Shown here in pieces: positions 13,201 through 25,200 of a stretch of 64,000 bases of DNA. This DNA comes from Beroe forskalii. Its lineage: Eukaryota; Ctenophora; Nuda; Beroida; Beroidae. The stretch is taken from the NCBI GenBank assembly GCA_011033025.1, contig WFMF01000029.1, positions 124,001 through 188,000 on the forward strand, read 5' to 3'. Position numbers and translations under genes: made by a program. The notes beneath the pieces were generated by a model. It was not told the DNA's origin. It searched no databases and was given only the letters and a program-made list of their open reading frames with translations. Every line of letters begins with the position of its first letter. The stretch's first letter is position 1.

Positions 13201-16200
13201 TTAATGATTGATAAATTCACCTATGTAGTCGATAGCACATTGACGTTTGATTATTTTGTATTGATATTGATTAATAAATTTACTCACTCCTATTTGCGAT
13301 TTTAGCATTGACTAGTTCCGCCTTTTAGGTAATGTTCCAAAAATCTTCCGACCATGATTCCGCTGTTAATTCCGCTGTCGATTCCGCGCGGAATTCCGCG
13401 CGGAATTTTACCACGGAATTCCGCGCGGATGGTGGTCGGGCTTCTTGGATACTGCCAAACGTTGTTGGTAAGAAGATTGGCTTCTATGGGAGCAATGGTT
13501 TTTGTCTGTTCGATTACTTCATAGAGCCTCAAAACACTCAAATTTGGTTCTCTGGTGCTGTGTTGACGGGCAATGTCCTTTGTGTGCTCATCATAAGCAT
13601 AAGCTATGCTTTTCTAACCATGTTGACCGTAAAGAGTTCAAATTTAGCTGGTCAAAACAACAAATGTGTACTTGCAAAGAATAAGAAAATTCAGCGAAAA
13701 TTATCAACACTTATTGCCACGGATATGATTTCTTGGGTATCATTCTTGGCAGTTTGGCTCATCCACATTTTAGACCTTTCAAGCACTTCTGGTTGGTATT
13801 CTGTCTTCAGTATCATTATTCTTCCAGCAAATTCTATTGTGAATCCCTTGCTCATACTTGAAGATGATATTCTGGAATTATTTTATAGCATCCTATCCAC
13901 TTTATTGTTAGATATTTCTAATGTGCGTTTCTTGAGGGCCTTACTTAATACCAACCGGAATCCTCGAAATGAAATGGAGATGCAAGAGATGCCCACAAAT
14001 AAATCCAGTGAAAGAGCAACTGTAACAGCTGAGTGATTTGCTTTTGATTTTTGAGTTTCGATTATCAAAAGTGATGATGAAACATGACAATTAATTTCAT
14101 GTTACATGATGATGAACCATGATGATGAACCATGATGATGAAACATCAAGATAAAACATGTCGATGGAAGGTATTGAATGTAAAATTCATGCAAAAGTAT
14201 GCTGAACCACTGTATTTTCAACTGAGATACATGAGTTATGTACTGAAAAAAACTGTCGCTTAAAGGAACAGAGAAATATCAAAGAACTTGAGAATAGCAA
14301 TTAAAGGAAATGGCTTATGTTTCCAAGCTGATGATATTGGCATATTAATTTTGAAAAGCGTTTTTTGTTAGCTGTTGGGGAAATTTAAGTTTATTCAACA
14401 TGACGTTACGACCTTTTATTTGTTTATTAATTATACATTTGCTATCCAAAAATTAAAAAATGGCAACTGTCCAGAGACATCTTTTCCCTCCCTGTTAAAG
14501 ATTTTGATTTTGGTAACTGGCCAATTGATAATCATTTCACATGTGTCAGGTTAGGTAAGTTCTTATTTCACGTACTAACACGTAAGAAAAAAAAGAGGAG
14601 TACACAGTCCCATCTACTAGAAATAGATAATGAATATTCCCATGAAGACATACACTCGAAGTCATGTCATGTATACGCCTCTTGATGTCATACCTCCATA
14701 GTCCATATCTTGCGTGCATACAGCACGTCATATCGTCTCACTATCCAGTTATGCTAAAAGATAGCTCCGTGGAAATAGCACGCACTGTGTCAAGGAAGAG
14801 CGATTGCGTATTCATTGAACTTCATAGTCGCGTACACCGAAAATCACCGGTTTTTGGTCATCAATTCACCAGTAAAAACCCTGATAATGACGTCACCCTC
14901 AACATCACCGAAAGCATATTATTTCCCTGACATACGCCCACATAGCCATCACAGAATTTATACAATATATATGTAATTAGGTAGAGATAAGACATGTCAA
15001 GAGTTGGACTGGTGAAGTTCAGATCTCCTGACTTTCATCACGTGATACGCACTGTATATTATTATAATAGCACGTGTCATACATGATACCGTGATTATTA
15101 TCTCAAAAACAACACCTTAGAAACTTTCATCCTGTGTTTCATAAATTCATGAGTTGATTAGGTACTCCAAATATGAAGAAGAGGACAGATATAGACTATA
15201 GAGTTTGGTATATCCTTTGAGCTGTGTCATCACACCACCCTCACATATATGTCATGTGGTGATTTGGTGTCAATTGCATGCTGTCAGAGATAACCGCACT
15301 CTAATCTACCCTCATACATTGCCAGATAGCTCTGTGTTTGTAGGCCACGAACATTGGCTGTACCCAGGAGATTATACGTGGGAGAGAGTGGTGTCATCAT
15401 CATGGTTTAGAAGGAAGGATTGATGACGTAGAATCACCTGTTTAGGCGTGTGGTGAAAAGCAATTAATCTGTGACCCCTTATCTTTAAGGGAACTGCACG
15501 CGGAGTGTGAGAAATAAAGGCGCACTTTAGTCGGACTGAACGAGGCATGAATACTTTTTACTCAGGCTATAGATATTCCAGTGTTAACGCGTGTTTTGTT
15601 CATTTTACACACGATATAAATGTTTCATCACATTTATACTTCTGGATATGTGATAAAATATCACATTTTAATGGTGAGTAGTTTCCTAAAATGAACATGG
15701 CTCAATGCTCATTTTCAAGAATAAGTGTTTGGGAAAAATACTCAACTTTAATGTATTGGGGTTGAGTATCAATCGTCTTGTTAGCATTGTTTTATAATTA
15801 TTCGGATATCATTACTTTTATTTCTCTATGTGTCCCGATCTGATTAGATATCGAGGCAAACACCCAATTTGTTCTTATCGTAATATGATAACTGATAACA
15901 TGAATATTTTATACTTTTATACTGAAGTGACACATTATGCCCCTCTATCAAATGGGCGTATTCCTCATTTTAAAACCTTTAACTATCAGGCTAAAATACA
16001 CAGCATGCATTTAAACCACATCTTTTAACATACATTCAATGGTGTGACAATGCTAACAAAGTATTACACGTACTTCTGCCCTTACTTCATGTATATCATC
16101 GAGCATTGCCCAATAGAAATGCCTTATTATGTACAAAACAAAGTCGTATACCTCCAGGCTGTATGTTCTTTATACTTTTATAAGTGTTTGGAGTAATAAA

Positions 16201-19200
16201 GTTAAGGATTGCCCGTTGACGACAGTAAATGGTCAGAGCCAATAACAATAGGTAATGAGGTATTAACGATGTTATTTACTGCGGAGTAAGTCTAGTTAGG
16301 AAATTATAACTTTTAAATTGCGTAGCGATAATACGAGCCTGAGAAGGTCATACGAAAATGCATGATAGAGTGGTAAACGGTAATACAGTATGTCCCTTGG
16401 TATAGCGACCATGTTTATCATTTGAAATCCTTTGTTTCCGGGCAGAAAAGTACGTTTTTTTGAAGTTTGTTGATTTTTTTTCAATATTTGATCAAATTCT
16501 TTGTTCATCAAATTTACTATTTTCAATATTTTCAGGAACGTCGGACGAACTTCAAGATCAGATTTGGTACTGGGGCCAAGTTTCAAGGTACGTGTCTTCT
16601 TAGTTGTCATCATTAGATCAGATTAGGAACGGGATCGGGGAGGGTGCTTTAGCTTGATAAGTGTACCGGACTGTTAATTTTTACTCAAACATTGTAATCG
16701 TTGCTATTGTACCCCTACAGTGCAATTAGGAACGTGAAACTTTTGTTCTGTTGACTATTACTCTGTAATTTACACTATACAATATACATTGGTATACATT
16801 ATTAACACTTCATGGAAAGTGTTAGGTAAGTGGTGTATGTGTGAAAGTCTCGAGAGTCTTTGGCAAGTTGTCAACACTGGAAGTGGTGATCACACGACAC
16901 GTGACCTGATCACGTGTCTTGCACTTGACTAGCACGTGTCCTAAGTGTGCTGATCACGTGATTATAACGCCCATCACGTGACTCAGAATTATTTGAACGG
17001 TGTCTTTAGTGGAACGCAACGCAACTCTTCAGGAAACAATATCAGCAAGTGAAAATAAATACCTAATGATTTCAATTCATGCGCGTGTAGCTTGATACTG
17101 TTGAAGCTTTATCACCATGTCACACAGCAAGTTCTTAATTTGGCACTTTATTTGACAGTTGAGAATTGAGATTGACGGTTATCATCATAAGGTAAATGAA
17201 CAGTTGACATTGAACCGAGAACAGCCTTTTGTTCGCAGAGTGTGAATTGTTTCACGATTGCAAGTAGACCAGAACTTGAAAGTGTGAGAAGTGTGACAGC
17301 TTATTGCCTGATATTCACCGCGTGCGCTGAAACAAGGTAACGAAGTCATTTTAACCGCCTTTCATTCGGATGTACCCTATAATAGCATGAGGAACATTCC
17401 CCTGTATCAGGGTTTCGCTTGGAAGATATTTCCTTTGGTCAGCGAATCATTGCTGATAAAGCGGAGTATTGGGCAAATTATCCCTACTTTGCGTGTTTAT
17501 GTGCCGCAAAGCCGTATCTGTAAGTGCGTTTGTCTGTATGTGCGCGTTTTATGTGATTTTGTGTGGTGTGTATTATAAATACTTAAATAATACCAGCATA
17601 ATTTCATGTAAAATACAAATCGTGCTCGTGCTCTTGTCTTTTGTCTTCTCCGGATCCATAAACCATGACATGGGGTATATTGTAGGGTGATTATGATAAC
17701 CTAGACCACTCTCCCACGGTCAAAAGCGAGCTTTTGCTTCGAATATACCCAGTGCTCAGTCTAGCGTATATAACATACATATATTTATATCATGTAAAAT
17801 CTACCTGACTACGGCACTATTTCAGTACTTTAATCCCTGATAATGACGTCACTCTCAACCCCCTATTCAAATCCTCCCCACACAGAGGACCTGTAATGGG
17901 CATCGTATATTATAGACGGGGTGAGCTCTGACGTCAGGGAGTCTGTGATTATTCTCTAAATGATCATAATATGGAGTTGCTTGTTCCGTAATAATATACC
18001 GTGTGTGTGTGTGCCCAACATGAAACTAAGCCTCTCACTGCACATACAGAGAGTGTATCATTATAATATGTATATGAGTTATATTGCAACTGATTGATGT
18101 TAGCATTAGCATTCGGTAGCTAATAGAGTAGGTTATGTTAGCAACAAGAGCCGTGAGATGGTTATTGTTCATTAATTATAACAATTTATAATTCGTGACA
18201 ATTAACAGATTTCTGTTGAAATAATTCATGGTTTCATTGGACTCGTATGGTTCTATTCATTGGACAATTGGAAGATTGAAACATGAAGCAAAAAGTTTCT
18301 GAACCTCCAGAAAATTCCTGATTTTCATCTTTATGCAGTTGTATTCCATGGATTTCGAAACATAAGTAAAAGTTAAAACCCCACCTTTTATCAATTAGTT
18401 AATGAAAAAGTGGAGCAATTTAAATCAGCTACAGTACTTTTTCTTCCGCTTTTTGATTCTAGCACCGTCTTTTCCGCAAAAGTTCGCCTCGGAGATGGGT
18501 AAAATATGTGACGTCATCTTCAGAGCTTAAAGTAACTTATTGATGACGTAGAGCGACCTATTTAAAGTGTGGATATTCTGAGTTCAAGTTACATACAAAG
18601 TAGTTCTCAGGTGTAGATACAAATTTTATATACCTGGGAACTACTCAAATCCAAAATATACGAACCATTCATTGAATAAGAATTGAATGTGGGAGTATAC
18701 ACTCACATTTTTGTGTGCCGGCGTCACATCTAGAAAGTTTCCTCCTTGTAAATTTATTTTTTGAGTCACAACACAATTAGAATATGCAAAAAATTATGCG
18801 TCGCCAATGTTTATCCCATGATTAATTCGGTTTAAATCGAACGAATACTATTAAACTTATTGCAATAAATCTTCATCGCATCCGGGTTTCTACCAGGAAC
18901 TGCTTTTTGTACGTGATGGTTAATTGGTTGCCACCATTATAAGTATCATTTCCTACATATCTCTTATCTATACCATACCTTTCATTCTTTTATTAGTAAC
19001 ATTTATTATTTAAAGATGTATGAGTAGAGTATAAGTAATCCCATGTTTCAGAGATGAGATTAACGACAACATGAAAGACAAGGAGGACGGTACGTTCCTG
19101 GTACGTGACGCTATGAACGCCCCCGGACAATACACACTCACACTCAGGAAATAAGATGACTAATGTTTTTCTAATGCTATTCAACTTAAAAACACCCTTG

Positions 19201-22200
19201 CTCTCGGGTATAGAAATATAATTAAGCTCTAAACGTATATTGAACTCATCTACACACTGCAGTGAAGTGCAGCTTTTTGATCATGTCTTTTAGCTAGAAT
19301 TATAAGATGAAGCTCTTGCTACGTAATGTGTACTTATTGTGGCCCATAAAACGTTGCTGAGACCAAGGTAAGAAAATGACACAATTGTTTGAACCTGTCT
19401 TTCTTTGTCTACGATACAATGAGCATGTCTGGCTCCAACAACATCCAACCCCCCCCCTCCTTTTTTTCAGTTTAAAAACACCGCGCAATTGTTTCAAAAC
19501 TCGATAGTCATCAGCATTCCAATGAGGGTGGCAATACCATGTGGTGGTGTTTGTTTAATCGAGGAACATGCCTAAAACAACTCATTTATCTTCAATTCTG
19601 TTCTTATTCCCAGGTTTTGGAGCTGAAATTAAGTGTTAATCTTATGGTTAACTATTAGGCTAACACACAATAATATGAGAAAAAGTAGTAACTTTTTCCT
19701 GCTACATCCCCTGTAAAGTGCAAGTAGTGGCAACAAAACACCACCTCATATATGTGAATCATTAGTCTTTGGCCGGTATGCAGCTGGTATGAAGGTATGT
19801 GGCTTGTATGCAGGGAAAAGTCTCTATTCTCCTCTCCGAAACATAAAGATAGTATAACGTCACCAGCGCACTACTGTTTACAATGGCAATGACGTCACTG
19901 GATTACATTAGAGCGCTGCATGCCAAGCACTTGGGAGTTGTAACTGGTAGATTTCACTGTTTTAAGGCGCATGATTAGCGCATCACTAGTCTCTTGTCTG
20001 AGTAAATTAGCGGAGTAAAGGAGAGGTTTCCTCTTCTCATATTGTAAGCTCTTAAAATCTTAAGAAAGTGTACTGCATACCTGGACTTACTAATACTACC
20101 TGGGCTATAAGTAACAGAATAGAACCGGCAACCGGGGTCCAAAAAGGGTCCAGAGAGGGCGTTTCTTTTTGAGGAATGATCAAAATACTGAGTATATACT
20201 CAACTGAAATGTTGATATATCCATAGCATCAACTTACTTGGACTGTAGGTGAGATGAATCTGTATATTTCAGAAATAAGTAAGTCTGTAAGTTTCGTAAC
20301 AGCTGCATATTTCCTTACAACTTTATAATCTTATATTTGCAATACGCTGAGTTTTTCTGCGCACAACATAATATGCAGGGCAGCAGTGTTCAAATATTTG
20401 GCGAGCACGCCCTTCCATAATAAAGCGTAAGATAGCGTACTAAGTCAATGAAAGTAAACGTATGGCCTCTCTTACCCTGCCTAGCAGCAGTTTTGTGGTT
20501 GGTCCATAGCTTGCATATATTATGCGTTTTTAGCTCGTAACGGTATTGGTGGGTATGTTGTTTCACTAGCTTCTGGGTTGTGTCCAGTACACACTACTGA
20601 AGTATAGATCGTAATACTAAATACATGAACAACATGTTTGTTAGCAGGTTGAGAAAGAGCCAATCAATGTGAAGTCTATAAATGTGTATCGACTATTATT
20701 TAACTCACAGCCCGTTCGCCGAGTTTGAAATCCAGATAACGGAGCGGCCTCGTACTTTTTTCGGATCGTTAAATAATAGTGTTACTACACACGGATATCG
20801 GTGTGGATTTCCCATATTCCACTCGGCTTCGCCTCGAGGAATATTCACCAATCCACACCTCAATAGTGTGTAGTAACATCATATTATTCACCATGTGGTG
20901 GGGTTATGCCGGTTGAATAAAAACGTATTATTTTGAGTTTTTTGTCGTTTTACTCCACTCTTTTGGTATTATTGCACACTTTTACCATGTTATTCCACTC
21001 TTACATCGTGTTATTTGCCATTTTTATGATGTTATTCAACACTTGGGCCAAATAAGTGATACGATAGAACGTCCTTTTCTGCTGGGAGAGCTGGCACACT
21101 GCTACCTTGACTGATCAGTAGATAATTGCTCTACACCAAAAAAAGTGATACTAGAGAACGTTCTTTTCTGCTGTGAACTGCGCAGAATGCTAAAAACCTC
21201 AGCCTTTCAAAGGGTCAAAGCTTTGTACTTTTGTACACTTGGTGAATAATATCGTTACACAACTCATAAGTGTGAAGTAACAGCATGTTTTCAACTCGGG
21301 CTGCGCCCTCGATGAAAACAAATCATTATTCAACTCAGCCTTCGGCTTCGGTGAATAATGCGATTTATGCAACTCGCTTCGCTCGTGGCATAAATCATGT
21401 TACTTCACTCTTATCCTGCAGCAAACTAACCTTGGGATCCTCCTGGTCTTGCGACAGGAAGATCCAGTTTAAAGGGTACCACGGGTCCTGACCCGGGTTA
21501 GGACCCGACGGTACCCTGGATCACCAACACTGGGCAGGAATTCCCTTCCCGTAACCTTGTTGGCCTCACCAAGATGCCCGGCATCTTGGTCCTCCTGGGG
21601 AGGTACGGGACTCGTTCCCATCCACAGTAGCCCTAGCAACAGGGACCTTCCAGCGGGAGGTCCTGTGCTGGGGACTCTGTTTGGATCTCTCGTGGATCCA
21701 TCCCCCGTTTAGTAGTAGTCACTCTTATTCGTTGAGTAACTCTATATTACAGTATTTACTACAACGTAGATTGTACAATATGGTGGTACAGCAAATGTTA
21801 CGGAAACAGCCCAAAATACCCACTCAAGTCTAACCCTTGTTCTTGACATCCTCATTAACAATTCAATGTTTCATGTTCTATAGATTTGGTCGTAAGACGT
21901 TATGTTGCCAACATTTATCACTCCCACCACACTAACTGCTTGTCACTTGACACTACCTGCACTTGTTTTACACATTCCAATGCTACATGCTGTAAGCGAG
22001 GCTCTGTAAGCGAGGTATTCACATTCTGTATAAATATTATCCCGTGTGGTAAGCCTTGCAAAACCCACATACCTACAATGCTACGTGAGTTGGTGATGTT
22101 TTAAATGATGGATACTAGGTACGGACTCGTGTTATAGACAGTTGTGTAGCTTTTGGACAGGAGAGTATTTGGAGGCATACCTTACGAGACATATTTATGT

Positions 22201-25200
22201 GAGACAGCAATTCTGGGGATCGAAATTTTGGGTGTTCAAAATGCAGTGATTTTCCGTATGATCCTCAATTTTCGTTCCACAGATATGTCACAACACAGCC
22301 GTTGTGACTTCTGGAGATTCTCTATTTGACTTGATAATTCGAAGTGAACGAAAACTATCGATAATTCGTAACTGAAACCATAAAGATGAGACATCATACA
22401 TTACACTTGAAATCCTTATTGTAGGCCAAACCACTGTAACAAAAGTCCTTATTATTGATGTTTACTAAATAGCTTCTAGTAAACTGCTGGTATATTAAAC
22501 TTCAAAGCATGATTGAAAGCCGTGATTTAGATTAAATGTCTTGTGGCTCGCGTACCTTATTGAATTGCATGCTATGTGCTTATGTGCGCCAGACTGTCTT
22601 TTAAATGGTTTGCTGCCCCAAGGGCGGTTCAGTGGATCTTTTAGGTGGTAATATTGACCCTGTTTGTTTTTGTAAAAGCAACAGACATTAACCACAGTGA
22701 ATTGGGCATTTGATCTAAATTCAATCGGAAATGTGCACTTGTCTTATTATAATTCAATGCAAATGATGTGTAAATTTCTCGGGGCTTGAAACTTGACACC
22801 AATCAAGTTTTACACAGGATGTCTTACATACTAATTACCCATTCTAACTGCACATTCATACATTTTACACATTGATAATCGATAACCAGCTCTATTCAAT
22901 AATCTCGAATCGTGACTGGGTACTAACAATCTCTTTCCCATCTAAATTCCAAGCTTTACAATAAAATGGATCAACTAGCATCTTAAACGTTTTAATTTGG
23001 CTTCAGGCTCTCATCTCATCTTGATCTTTTCATGATCCCTGTCCATAGATGGGGGAGGTGACTGCCTGTGTCACTTTCCTCCTGGCTACGCCCATTGACT
23101 CCACAAATAAACGAAGCCAGTGAGAGTAGGCAGTCAAACAAGTGATCTCAAGAATAGATCATCATAAAATGTGGTCTCTATTGCTAGTTTAAGCGATTCC
23201 GGCGCGATGAAAATGCGACTTTTCAGGTGACGCGCATTTTCCAAAACATATTTCTGTGCGCGTAGGACATGGATTTAGAATTTCCAAGAATAGCTCAAAC
23301 AAAAACATGTCAAAAAACCCATCTGCATTCTGCATTTTACTTCACATACCTCTCGTTTCCACAATAAATATTTGACTCCGATGTAATTGCCACAGGAAAG
23401 CTGGCGTGAACAAGTTGATCCGGATTATCCACAAGGATGGAAAGTACGGCTTCAGTCACCCTCTCGACTACAGTTCGGTGCCCTTGCTTATCGATCATTT
23501 CAAACAGAGCTCGCTTCGGAACTACAACAGTGGTCTCGATATCTGCCTGACTACCCCCCTGCCAAGACCCCTGGTTAGTGTGATTGATTGTTGGTACCAA
23601 TGTTTGTATATTGTTTTTAGTGATTTGACCCCTCCCAAAACTTTCATATAAGACATTCAGTGCGAAATTACAGGTAAAACCCCCAAGCCTTGCCTAAGAA
23701 TTTCTTTGTTTTCGGTGAGGGTTAGAAGTTGGACACTCGCATAACATACTGTTGAGAAGAAGGCGGAGAATTTTCTCTTGACTTGCATTGGGTATATTTT
23801 GTTACAAAGCCCAAGGTATCATCTCTACATCGACTTGTTGACTTGAATGCGCATAATGACTTGGGATTATTCATGAATCTTGACCAATGACATCTAAGAT
23901 TTCCAACTACAGTGCTTACATACATCCTTTAGGATCCAAGATAATAACCAAAGGTATCCACAATTAGTCCAGTAAAATTACTTAGCTCTCCCTCTCTCTG
24001 TTATGCTATGTTTCCTTTGTATAGTGAAAGTGAACCATATACCCGAAATCAGCACGAGTTTATGTAATTTTGTTGCACTATAAACCATACTGGTTTTATG
24101 TAATCGTTTTGTCATGAAATCACCCAAATTGCCTCGTGCCAGTGTTTTCCAAACTCGATTCAAGAAGAAAAAATAAATGTGATGTCTTCATTTTTCGGGC
24201 AATGTTACATTCGTAGGAATAATGTAAGTCAAAACTTAATTTGAATTCTGTAAATCAAATTCTATACATTATATTTTTTGATGGAAAAGGTGTCGTGTCA
24301 TGAGGTTATAGTAAAATGAAAGAGGCATTGAAAGGTTCATTTGTTTTATTGTCGACTGTGGTGAGACGTTTTGCCATTCTCGCGAATTTATGTCGCATTC
24401 CAATCTCCAAAATATATCGGTTACTTTGAAAATTTCAGAAATGACATCACGATTTCTAAAAAACCTAAATAATCGATTTTTAAAAATGCTCAAACCCAGA
24501 TTTGATCGAATCGTATTCCTTTCAAGACACGCTTTCTATTATTTAGATTTTCTAAATTCACGTTTGATCTATTGATGCTTGATATTGATGAATTGAGAAA
24601 CACTTCAACAAATTGAGCGTGGACAATGGAAGCATTTGATGTTTCCTAACTACCGGTGTTATGAATTGTCTCTGAACTCCCCCAAATAATATTGACTTAC
24701 AATGTTCTATGTAATAATCGAGGTTTGATTTGACGGTCACCGCTGTAATTATTTTCATTAAAATCAAATCAAATTAGGGGAATCAAATTATCATTTAACT
24801 TTAAAATTATGAGATTTCTGCGGATCCCGAATATAAGGCCCATGGGAGGTATTTGGACATAATATTATATTTGCCTCATATATTTTTATTATTTCGTCCC
24901 AGGCGAGACCGACCGAAAACGCGGATGATTTGGAAGCTCGATATAACACAGTCAGCGATTCTCTTGAGGAGCTGACGAAAAAATTCGAGGTTTTTATTTC
25001 ATTTTTTAATATTCCCAAGAGTGGAAACTCTTTTAAATGTATCAAGTTTAAAAAGTTTACATTTAAGTATTAAAAAAGGGGAATCGAGCCATTTCCCGAT
25101 CATTATACTTGCGAAGGAAAATGACTTGATCTATGCGCACCTTCCTAAAATAAAGCCAGCGCCCCGTTAGTTGGAAGCGAGTAAGAAGCAGGAGTTCGTT

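Larger units (their letters stand above)
9624..14036 (+). pseudogene. LDLa-repeat rhodopsin-type GPCR (GRL101/RXFP-like), disrupted
   Basis: A receptor gene inside p85 intron 3, same strand. It opens with a signal peptide ([15 protein letters not shown]), then a Cys-rich ectodomain with several LDL-receptor class A repeats (for example [17 protein letters not shown] and [14 protein letters not shown]), then a seven-helix domain. TM6 ([16 protein letters not shown]) and TM7 ([11 protein letters not shown]) resemble LGR/RXFP receptors, and LDLa plus 7TM is the layout of mollusc GRL101. The frame changes between about 10463 and 10530 and again near 11721-11732; I found no intron with GT or GC donors that fixes the first. 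A 1076-bp transposon splits the gene between TM4 and TM5. It may be a dead gene, or the frame changes may be sequence errors on an allele carrying a recent insertion. Confidence 0.8.
19148..23395 (+). other. Probable GA-AG intron of p85 (intron 5)
   Basis: The intron begins GAAATAAG and ends CCACAG. Phase and protein similarity ([12 protein letters not shown]) demand removal of this stretch. Because CAGGAAA is present at both borders, the cut could slide, but no position gives GT or GC at the 5' end. One base change at 19149 would restore GTAATAAG, so an assembly error is the alternative. Confidence 0.6.

Noticed and set aside
18599-18645. Possible microRNA hairpin
   Set aside because: A 14-bp stem with a ~19-nt loop is too short for a typical animal precursor, and such hairpins are common here.
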